A stretch of 53,255 nt of DNA from Podaxis mareebaensis (Eukaryota; Basidiomycota; Agaricomycetes; Agaricales; Agaricaceae). Positions 45,055 to 53,255 of this stretch are shown piece after piece (position 1 is the stretch's first letter; each line of letters begins with the position of its first letter). Both the position numbers and the translations under genes were made by a program. A model generated the notes under the pieces. That model did not search any database and was not told the origin of the DNA. It saw only the letters and a program-made list of their open reading frames with translations. The stretch is taken from assembly GCA_018524725.1 (NCBI GenBank), contig JAEUWP010000627.1, positions 1 through 53,255 on the forward strand, given 5' to 3'.

Positions 45055-48000
45055 GCTGCCCAACAACAGCATAAGCCTATTGTCGCCCCACAACATCCCC
45101 CTCCTCCTCCTTCTCTCCCTCCTAAGGCCTCCTCCCCTCCTTCTTCCCCTCCTCCCATCAATTACAAGACCTGCCCCAGGTCTAATGCCCCTTCCCTGAG
45201 CACTCAAAGGTCATCATATGCAAAGGCAGCCTCTAACTCCCTACTCAATTCAGATGAGCTGCAAAAATATGCCACTCTCCAAAATCAATTTCCTCATATG
45301 TCACTGGTTGACATAATTCAATTTCTCAGGTCTTCTGGAGACATTAAATCCAGCCCAGCCCCCTCCTCTTCTCTGACTTCTTGTTCTTCCTCTCATCCTT
45401 CATCTCAACCTAAAGCTACCCAAGGACCTTCATGCAAAAATGTTGTTGTACCATACAATGATATTTTCAAACCAATTATGATCATGTCCCTTGACCTGGT
45501 TGTAAGAAACTGCAACAACACCCTATATCAAAAGGGCTATAATCTTAAAGTTGAATCTGCTAAGTCTAATGACTGCATGCTATGGCTTAGCACCAACCAA
45601 GTAGCTACAGATGAGGAACTACTTATCATCAAGAAGGGCATAGCTGATTCTAATAGATTGGCTTTTGCTTCTCCTGAAGTCAAAGATGCCATCAACCCCA
45701 CCCTCCCTATGTCAAAGTCATTTATCAAATTGACAAACCTTCCTTATTTCCACCCTGATAGCACACCACACACTGCTGATGATTTCAAAGAAGTTATCAA
45801 ATCCTCTCCCTATCACAAGATGATCCAACATCTCATTGGTAAACCTCAATTCCACTGTGTGTCTCCCCACTCCAACTCCACCCTCCTTTTCTTTGACCTC
45901 TGGGACTCACAGTCAGCTACCAGGGCTAAACTCCTCATCAACCATACTTTTCTCTTTGAGAATCAAGTATGCACCTTCCATGGCACCACCAAGTGCACTG
46001 CCAACCCCCTCTGCAACAGGTGTTGGAGGTGGGGCCACCCTACTCACCTGTGCAAGGCACACAACCTGAGGTGTTCCATTTGCAGAGATCCTCACCACAC
46101 TGAGAATCATCACTGAGACAGCTTCTGTTGTCAAGGCAAAACCAGTCCAAACCCCTGCCCCCTTACCCCTGCCAACATTAAGGGGTGTTCTCACATGACC
46201 TCCTTCAATTGCCTCTCATGTGACTCCAAGGATCATCATGTGAATTCTGAAAAATGCCCATTCTTCCACCACTGATATGACCAAGAGTGGATAACTTCCA
46301 AACTTCATGAACTCAAAGCAGAGAAGAACTGCCATGACTTCAACTCTGGTGCTGTTAATGTCTAAGGGACCTCTTAATGGCCCAGCTTCTTTTTCTTCCA
46401 TCCCCATATTATTTTTTAATGTCCATCATTCTACCCCAACTGTTGAAATTTTACTAAATGATCCTTTATTTAAAGACATTCTTATCCTATGCATCCAAGA
46501 ACCACCATTCAGTGTCATACAGAACATCCCATCTACTGAAAACTCTGAAGGAGTTCCCTACAAAGGCACACCATACAATCTTAATTGGTGCCTCTTTACA
46601 TCCAATGATAAATGCCTGAGTATGGCCACTTTCATTCAAAACTCTTGTAGTTCCCTATTACCCACTTCTCACCCAAACATTATCTCTTCTCCTGATTTCC
46701 AACTAATCTCGCTCTCCTTCTCAAAGAAACTTTATTTTCTTAATTGTTACTTTGACCCATCTGATGATTCTTCCATTTCCTACCTTGAATCACATGTTCA
46801 CCTCTTTCCCAAAAACATTATATGTGTGGGAGGAGACTTCAACTCTCATTCACCAGAATGGGACCATCATATTACCCACTACTCTGCCTGTGGTGATCTA
46901 CTTACTGACATCATGAATTCATTAGGACTCACTATCTCAACTCCAGAGGTATACAAATACATGCACTTTCCCTTTGATGAATCTAAACATCCATCTGTCA
47001 TTGACTTAATTTTTATGATAGATGACCCCTCCCAACCAAGCCCAGTCCACACAATATGTAATGACTGGCGATTCAAATCAGATCACTGCCCCCTCCTCAC
47101 TTCCCTCCCCATCCCTGTCCCCTTCCAACCCTTTATCAAAAAGCTTTCCATCCTGAAAGACTCTGAAGAGGGAGCCACCTTCCTCTATTCTCTATCCCTC
47201 CAGCTCCAGAATATCCTGGCTTTCTTCTCTTCCAGTGAAGATGTCCTCTCATACACCAACACCATGTCTCAAATCATCCATCAAGAATGGCACAATAATG
47301 CCAAGCATGTCAAAATATGCACAAGATCTAAACCATGGTGGACATCTCAGTGCTTGTCTACCCTCAGATCTTTCCAAACCCACAAGTCCAAATCAAACTG
47401 GGCTAAATTTAGATGCACTACATGCCAAGCTAAACAAGCCTTTTTTGATCAGAAGATCAAAAACATCACTGGAGAGAATTGACACCCCTAGGATCTCATG
47501 TTGTGGATTGGAAAGAGAAACCTTCCCCCTTCCCAGTCTATCACCTACAATGGAAAGAGTTGTGACAAACTGGATGACCTCTGGCATGCACTTGACTTGT
47601 CCTACAATTCAGCCACTGACTGACTAGTTGACCTGAGTGCCATCAATTCTATTGACACCCAACCAGAACACCCATGGTCTCCTTTCTCTAGTGCTAAGTT
47701 ATTTGACACTCTCAAACCTTGTGCTAATTCATCAGCACCTGGTCCTGATCACCTTTCCTGGGCACATATCAAACACCTGATGTCTAATGACATCTTCCAT
47801 TCCAATTTCCTTCTCTTCACTTCTAAATGTGTTGAATTTTCCACCTGGCTGGAACACTTCAAAAACTCCATGTCCATCATCATTCCAAAACCCAACAAAC
47901 TGCACTATTCCACCCCAAAGATGTTCTGACCCATCATCTTACTTAATACTCTTAGAAAACTCATTGAAAAGATGATTTCCACTCACATGCAGTTCAAGGC

Positions 48001-48202
48001 TGCTCAATTAAACCTTGTCCACCCCCTTCAATTCAGCAGCATCATCCAGTGCTTAACAGAAGATGCTAGTGTGTATGTCACTCATCAAGTGTACTCTGGT
48101 TGGCACTGTAAACTCAAGATGAGTGTCATTGCTTTTGATGTTGCTCAGTTTTTCCCCTCCACCAACCATTCCATTCTTTGCTCCACCCTCCAATGCCATG
48201 GA

Positions 48203-48916
48203 TGTTATGAACTTAATAAATGTTTGCTATACATTTACTAAGTTTGATTATCAGATTTATTTATCATTGTTTTATCTGAAAGCTTTAGTCTTTACTCTGT
48301 TTGTTTCATTCTATGACTTTCAAGTATCAACTGGATTGATTATGTAATTATAAAGTCATATGACATTTACAGATTGATAAGCTTTCTCATCTATTCTTAG
48401 AAAGAATACTTCTTTGATAAAGAACTTTTCATAAAGAAGTCTATCTAAACTATCTATAGTAAATTAAGCTTCTTTCTGGTTCTGAGTCAATCTCCAAGTC
48501 AAGCCTCAGTACCTAGAAGAAGATTGATAGACTAGACAACTTCTTAGAACACATCATGGTAGATATACTTAGATACACTGTCCATAGGTATATAAACTGT
48601 TGACAGCTAACAAGTAGAAAGCATCATTTCTACTTAGTTAGGTGGAGACTTGAATAGAAGTCTTTATCAACTATAAGTGATATGATTTAAGTTGTGCTTA
48701 TTATCTCTATTGCTCTCTAAGTTGCTTTGAGACATTCTATTGAGGTAGTAGACATATTGTGTGACTACATAGAGGATATCTTGAATGCTTTGACTTTACT
48801 TTGTATTGTCATTGCTTAAAAGTAACTCATCTGTTAGTACATGAGGAGTCTCCTTTGATACAATCTATGGATACATATTGAGCCTTTTTATGGACTGAAG
48901 TGGCCTCACTATAACA
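48203..48916 (+). repeat. Solo LTR, LTR2 family (714 bp)
   Basis: TGTTATGAACTT...TAACA with duplication ATGGA at 48198-48202 and 48917-48921. Same length as the gypsy-2 5' LTR. It encodes the same short hydrophobic ORF (48207-48347). Confidence 0.95.
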
Positions 48917-49326
48917 ATGGATTTAATTCCAAACTCATATCTTTCTTTTCTAATTATTTACAGGATAGGTATACAATGTACTCATGGAACAACAAACTCT
49001 CTCCCAAGTTCCCTGCTTCCATAGGAGTCAGCCAAGGCTCCACTCTTTCACCTATCCTCACTGCTCTTTCTCTTTCCCCCTTCATGTATAGATTCTCTAA
49101 TGATCCCCACTGCAAGATCATATCTTTTGTTGATGACAGTCTTATCATAGTTCAATCAGAATCTTTCAATACTAACTGCTGACTGCTTTCACAGGTATAT
49201 AAATCTTGTGAAGAATACTTACTCCATCTTGGCTTTGTTCTTGACAAAGACAAGACTGAGGCTTTCCACTTCTCTAGCTGCCCCTCCCATGACCCAAATC
49301 CCCCCATCACCATTGACAATTCCCTC

Positions 49327-50701
49327 TGTTAGGTTGGTCCTTATCACCAGTCACCTAAGCTTTGCTAGGGGGTGGCTATCTCACTAGATGGTTTGCAGAG
49401 GTGCTAGGATCTAGCAAGAAGGATCATGATAAGAAGGTGGCAAGGCAAGTGTCCAGTCAAGCACACCCTGAGGCTGAACTTCTATTAGTTGAGTATATGA
49501 CCAATAGAAAGTTTACTACCACACTGATTGTGAGCTAACATCAACTCAGAGATAAAGTGAAAGCAATATTCTGAATTTGAGAATATAGAAAGCTTGCACT
49601 TCCAGTACAAAGGCAGCTATTTAAGCTTTACTTCTAAGGTCCTAAGTAGGTAACTATGGCAAAGTAAAGCTGCATGTCCAAGAGTCAAATAGAAGCATAA
49701 CTATGGAGTGGAGAGAGATGAGAATAGAACTAAGACAGAAATAGAAATAAGACAAGAAAGGAAACTAACTAAGTAAGGAAACAGTCCAGGTTAGAGTTCA
49801 GATGAGATACAGGAATACTAGGCAACTAGTCTGAGGCAAAGAGATAAGAAAGAAACTATTTACTAAGTTATATTACAAGTCCATGTCAGAATGAAGCTAT
49901 CCATTGGCAGAATCAGAAGAGTAGGAATCAGGAGACAAAGCAGAACTGGGAACAGTGAAGTTCCCTGTGAGAGGCATTGACTTGGAAGAGTCTGATTCAT
50001 GTATGATGAGCAAGCTGTGGTGCAGGGAGGATGACAAGGATGATGCCAAGACATCTGCAGTGATGTATAGTGGTGGATATAGTGGGGGATCAGCTGTGGG
50101 CTGCATAGGCTCTGATTCATTGAGACTGGGGACATTGGAGTCAATAGAGTATAGTGGAGGGAGCTGTGTACAATGGGGAGGAATGGCTGGAGGGTCGTCG
50201 GAGTTAGGGTCAATGTGATAGACTTCCACTTCTCAGAAGTAGAGTCTGTGGGTGACTTCATATTTGATAATATGTGGGATGACCTTGGGTGGATACATCA
50301 TATAGGGATGTAAGAATATGAGCAGCTCTCCTGCATAAGGGATCATCTTCCAACTGTGGGCCCAGGTGAGATTGAAGTTATTATGAATGGTTTGAATATA
50401 TAGCCTGTCAGGATCAAAGATGTGAGTGAAGGGAGCATTCTCCCAGGTAATGCATAAGATCTCTGTCATCATCCTGTCAGTGGAATAGAATAGAGGACCA
50501 GGTGTTGGCCAGTCTTCAGAGAAAAGGGATGCATGACCAGGAAGGTGACAGTTAGTGAAGGCAGCATTGTGGTAGCATGTTGGTTCATCTGTGATACCAG
50601 TATCTTGAGTGGTGTGGCAGGAGGCACTATCAAGTCCAAGCTTGTGGACTAGCACATGATAAATAACATTGTGGCAGTGGTTGCCTTGAGGGTTCATAAC
50701 A
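49327..50701 (-). repeat. Solo LTR, LTR1 family (1375 bp)
   Basis: Sense start TGTTATGAACCC region at 50701, end ACCAACCTAACA at 49327. Duplication CCCTC lies at 49322-49326 and 50702-50706. It is homologous to the gypsy-1 3' LTR over its full length. Confidence 0.95.
49873..50697 (-). pseudogene. LTR1-encoded PPxY protein, second copy
   Basis: 275 codons from ATG 50697 to TAA 49875-49873, the same start, end and length class as the copy at 7162-7983. Interrupted by TGA at 50235-50233, where the other copy has CAA (7627-7629); a common CGA ancestor explains both. There is also one TAG near the end. The core (LPGHASLFSEDWPTPGP, WAHSWKMIPYAGE) is nearly identical, and the two tandem PPxY motifs are kept as PPLYPPLY (50088-50065). 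Confidence 0.75.
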
Positions 50702-51071
50702 CCCTCACTATCACTCCTAAACCTTTCCTTCAATACCTTGGTTTCTAGTTTGACAGAGACCTATCCTTCAAGGAACACATCTGGTTTTACCCCACCAAAG
50801 CCTTATCCACTGTCTGATGTATGTGCATGTTAGGCAATTCTGTCCACAGTCTTTCACCCTTACACAAGAGACTTCTTTACCACTCATGTGTGGTCCCAAT
50901 AGCCACATATGGGTTCCATCTCTGGTTCAACTGCAATGCCAGATATTGGGGACTCATCAAATCCCTCCAGCACATGCAAAGACAAGCTGCCTTATAGATC
51001 ACTGGTGTGTTCCATACTACACCAACTGGGGGAGTTGAAGCCATTGCTGGTCTCATCCCCATCCAATTACA

Positions 51072-51191
51072 TGTTACAAGGTTTCTTCTTTGGCTCTATG
51101 ACTCCTAAGTCAGGGCCTATCCTTGTAAAAGGGATGAGCAGTGATACTTGTCCTGTATGGGTCTGAAGTAGCTGCTCATTTAACCTCGAGT
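51072..51191 (-). repeat. LTR3 3'-end fragment
   Basis: 120 bases starting TGTTACAAGGTTTCTTC, matching the sense 3' end of LTR3 in reverse orientation. It follows P2 directly and stops at the head-to-head junction. Confidence 0.85.
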
Positions 51192-51286
51192 TGTTATGAA
51201 TATTGCAGACTCCGAGATCACTGAGGAGACCAAAGAGACCAAAGAGCAGTTGTTCAAAGAATGGGATCTGATGAAGCACATGATGG
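51192..51286 (+). repeat. LTR3 5'-end fragment, opposite orientation
   Basis: 95 bases starting TGTTATGAATATTG, the 5' end of LTR3 on +. With the preceding fragment it forms a recombined, head-to-head remnant. It then runs into LINE ORF1 sequence. Confidence 0.85.
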
Positions 51287-52704
51287 CCCCCCCCTCCAGC
51301 ACCCAGCCTCAAGGCAAAGATCCTCTGACCCACAGAATGGATTGGTCAGCAATCTGCTCTGCCCTATGTGACACCTTTGGTGACATCGATGTCACTAACA
51401 CATCTGACCCTAAAGCGCTCAGCCTCCTTACAGTGCTTCTTTCATTTTCTTCCAGTTGGCTCTCATCGTGGACCAATAACAGAGGTGATCTCTCAAACTT
51501 TGAGGGCACTTCTTCCCTCATTCACCTAATGCAAACAATTGCTCATTCTGAGCAACTTCAGAACAAATCTGTTCCTTTCAACAACCACTCTGTGTGTCTC
51601 TACAACGCCATTTCTATGCAATTCCCTCCCGCCCACACTTTTTCCCCCACCCCTATGCCCATGTCAACTGGGCACCATCAAGAACATCAGGCTGAAAAGG
51701 CACCAGCAATGTCCTCCCCTTCCCCTAAAGATGCCTCTGGGATACTCCAGGGCTCTTCCCCTCTTCCCCCTTCTGGTGCCTCTGGGATACTCCAGGGCTC
51801 AGACTCGCAACTCGAAAAGGACATTGCTTGAGCAATTGCCCTCTCACGCCTTCCTCCCCAAGACCTCAATAAACCAGGTGAGTCCTCCGGTTCCAATGTT
51901 GATACTGAAATGCTCCCTCCACCCCCTACCACAACCATCACCCCCAAATCCATTTCTGAGGCCCTAACCTTGGAAAAGGATAACAACAACTCTAGCTTGT
52001 GGACCCCTGTCATTCGACGACAGGTGCCCTGTAAACCAATAGCCACTCAAGAACAGCGTAAGCCTATCGTCACTCTGTCCTTCCCTCCTCAGGTCCCCAA
52101 ACCCCCCCCCAAACCATTCCCCCCTTCCTCCTCCCCTCCTCCCATTAACTTCAAGACCCATCCCAGGTCTAATGCCCCATCCCCTTCCACCCAGAGGTCG
52201 TCTTATGCTAAGGCTACCTCAAACTCCCCCCTTCAACCTGATGAGCTGCAGAAATATGCTGCTCTTCAGAACCAATTCCCTAACATGTCGCCAGTCAATA
52301 TCATCAATTTCCTTCGATCAGCTGGGGACATCAAGTCATCCCCTCCTCCGTCCCCTAAGTCTCCCCCCCACCCCTCTAACTCACCCAAGGCCACTCAAGG
52401 CCCTTCACGCAAAAATGTCATTGTTCCCTACAATGATATCTTTAAACCAATCCTCATCACTTCCCTCGACCTAGTGGTGAGAAACTGTAATAACACCCTC
52501 TATCAAAAGGGCTTCTTACTCAAAGTCAAATCAGCCAAGTCCAATGACTGGACTTTATGGCTTTCAACTAACCAAGTCGCCACCGATGAGGAACTCCTCA
52601 TCATCAAGAAAGGTATCGCGGATTCTAACTGGTCTGCATTCGCCACTCAGGAGATAAGGGATGCTGTCACTCCCTCTCTCCCCATGTCCAAATCATTTGT
52701 CAAA
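51196..52704 (+). pseudogene. Chimeric ORF: LTR3 start fused in frame to LINE P3 ORF1
   Basis: ATG 51196 in the LTR3 fragment (MNIADSEITEETKETK) continues in frame into LINE ORF1 at about 51287 (HRMDWSAICSALCDTF). It then runs to SMSKSFVK-type sequence at 52704, where P4 inserts. The only stop is a TGA at 51829-51831 at a presumed Arg. CpG content rises towards the right, so P3 is fairly young. Zinc modules and ORF2 are absent. Confidence 0.75.
51287..52704 (+). mobile_element. LINE A fragment P3 (ORF1 middle part)
   Basis: LINE sequence from PPSSTQPQGKD to MSKSFVK, without 5' UTR or 3' tail. The left edge is the LTR3 junction, the right edge the P4 5' end. Confidence 0.85.
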
Positions 52705-53255
52705 CAACACCTTCCTTTCTCAGTAACTACCACCATCGTCTCAGTGGTTCAGTTATTCGTAGCACAAGGAATACAGTTACTCATTCTAAAGCATCATGAA
52801 AGACTCTAAGGACTCTAGCGGCATCCTTGGAGGCTTCAAAAAGACTGCCAGCTCTATCCGTTCTGGAATCGTTCATCGTCATCGCTCTAGTGCCAGTGTA
52901 GTGCCCAATCCAACTTTACCTCGGGAGGCTTCAGTCCCCCTCTTCAACGACTTCCAGGTTTCTGAAGACTTCCTTAGGAAACCTCCCTCACCCTCTCCCT
53001 CCATTGGAGCCAAGCGCTCTTATTCTACTGACCACTCTCTCTCTAATCAACTGGAGAAGAGTATGAAACTGAGGGAAGATGATGATGCCGCATCAGCCTC
53101 TTCAGTTGAAACCAACGAGGACCATTCCCAAGGTACCTCCACCCCCAAGTCAATCACCCAATCCCTTGTGCCAGTTCGTGAGGACATCAACCTCTCCCCC
53201 AAGATTGCCCCCTCTCAAAGGGTCCTCTCACCTGCTCAAGCCATTGCCTCTTCCT
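52705..53255 (+). mobile_element. LINE A copy P4, 5' end, continues beyond window
   Basis: The canonical 5' end ACACCTTCCTTTCTCAGTAAC starts at 52705-52708 inside P3 ORF1, followed by the ~90-base 5' UTR. CpG-rich, hence recent. The downstream part and its target duplication are outside the window. Confidence 0.88.
52796..53255 (+). CDS. LINE P4 ORF1, N-terminal part (open to window end)
   Basis: ATG 52796 (MKDSKDSSGILGGFKK), at least 153 codons without a stop. It is the disordered Ser/Pro-rich N-terminal region with acidic LREDDDAASAS and APSQRVLSPAQAIASS. Many CpG and CGN codons remain. P4 may be an intact LINE; only sequence beyond the window can tell. Confidence 0.85.
   Translation, partial: MKDSKDSSGILGGFKKTASSIRSGIVHRHRSSASVVPNPTLPREASVPLFNDFQVSEDFLRKPPSPSPSIGAKRSYSTDHSLSNQLEKSMKLREDDDAASASSVETNEDHSQGTSTPKSITQSLVPVREDINLSPKIAPSQRVLSPAQAIASS

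Larger units (their letters stand above)
42926..46365 (+). pseudogene. LINE P2 ORF1 with LTR3 inserted
   Basis: ATG 42926 (MKDSKDTSSILGGLKK); Ser/Pro-rich N-terminal half open to 43885 with a TAA where other copies read on. A frameshift lies between about 44110 and 44170. LTR3 occupies 44280-45054 (plus 5 bases). The second half resumes at 45055 in a long open stretch to 46116, with DELQKYATLQNQFPHMS, LTNLPYFHPD and the knuckles CNRCWRWGHPTHLC and CSICRDPHHTENHH. TGA codons follow, and TAA at 46363-46365. Confidence 0.87.
42838..51071 (+). mobile_element. LINE A copy P2 carrying three solo LTRs, 3' end lost
   Basis: The 5' end CACCTTCC is at 42838. ORF1 and ORF2 follow in normal order to PIQLH (51071), where an LTR3 junction replaces the RNase H region and tail. 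Within it lie solo LTR3 (44280-45054), LTR2 (48203-48916) and LTR1 (49327-50701), each with an exact 5-bp duplication and the LINE sequence resuming precisely afterwards. Confidence 0.9.
46358..51071 (+). pseudogene. LINE P2 ORF2: endonuclease and RT, split by LTR2 and LTR1
   Basis: ATG 46358 (MSKGPLNGPASFSSIP) overlaps ORF1 by ATGTCTAA. Endonuclease: LFFNVHHST, CIQEPPF, GGDFNSHSPEWD (about 46832), KSDHCPLLTS. RT: SIIIPKPNKLHYSTPKMF, FDVAQFFPSTNHS, then LTR2, then SWNNKLSPKFPASIG, SQGSTLSPILTA and FVDDSL (catalytic Asp pair kept), then LTR1, then FKEHIWFYPTKALSTV. The frame is recovered exactly after each LTR plus duplication is skipped. Stops are mostly TGA. RNase H is lost at 51071. Confidence 0.87.

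Noticed and set aside
1..53255. RIP (CpA-directed) mutation as the decay process
   Set aside because: Clear examples are all at CpG (CGA to TGA/CAA, C-GAC to C-AAC). I cannot exclude a minor CpA component without counting.
1..53255. CRISPR array, tRNA or rRNA genes, host metabolic genes
   Set aside because: No regularly spaced repeats, tRNA-like cloverleaf or recognisable cellular enzyme was seen on either strand.

Overview
The window is a dense, nested stack of retrotransposons from a eukaryote, almost certainly a filamentous fungus and most likely a basidiomycete. The reasons are Ty3/gypsy elements whose pol ends in a chromodomain, Tad/I-like LINEs with a zinc-knuckle ORF1 and an endonuclease-RT-RNase H ORF2, and a copia gag remnant. 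The species cannot be read from the sequence. I see no convincing host gene, tRNA, rRNA or CRISPR array.

Layout. 1-8524: a Ty3/gypsy element on + (gypsy-1), its 5' LTR outside the window, with gag, pol, a third ORF and a 1367-bp 3' LTR (LTR1) that itself encodes a ~273-aa protein. It sits in a LINE ORF1 on - (B1, 8525-9950), which abuts a second Ty3/gypsy element on - (gypsy-2, 9951-16176) with its 5' LTR (LTR2, 714 bp). 16177-18900: a degenerate repeat tract, a copia primer site and gag piece, a LINE endonuclease piece and palindromes. 18901-19848: an unrecognised broken ORF. 19877-20692: a solo LTR of a third family (LTR3). 20725-22803: an ORF1-only LINE (B2).

23593-42484 is one full-length LINE on - (M1, about 6.8 kb once insertions are removed). 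It is split by a full-length LINE on + (P1, 26447-38498), which is split by the least decayed LINE (Y, 29035-34292). Each step is framed by exact 12-16-bp target-site duplications. M1 itself interrupts a zinc-knuckle ORF on - that now lies in pieces at 42837-42485 and 23576-22804. 42838-51071: another LINE on + (P2) carrying three solo LTRs, one from each family, each with an exact 5-bp duplication. 51072-51286: a head-to-head LTR3 junction. 51287-52704: a LINE ORF1 piece (P3). 52705-end: the 5' end of a further LINE (P4).

Decay. Nearly all older ORFs stay in one frame and are broken mainly by TGA at positions where relatives have Arg. Copies compared inside the window show the same ancestral CGA turned to TGA in one copy and CAA in another, the signature of CpG deamination on either strand. 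Y, the later part of P3 and P4 still have many CpG sites and are therefore young.

How the parts work together. The LINEs make an RNA-binding ORF1 protein and, through an ATGTCTAA stop/start overlap, an ORF2 protein. B2 keeps only ORF1 plus a shared 3' tail and was probably mobilised in trans. The gypsy elements make Gag, Pol and an undescribed third protein. LTR1 adds an LTR-encoded protein with two tandem PPxY motifs. Gypsy-2 shows complementarity suited to Tf1-type self-priming. The third ORF, the LTR-encoded ORFs and the ORF1-only LINE are the best candidates for undescribed biology.
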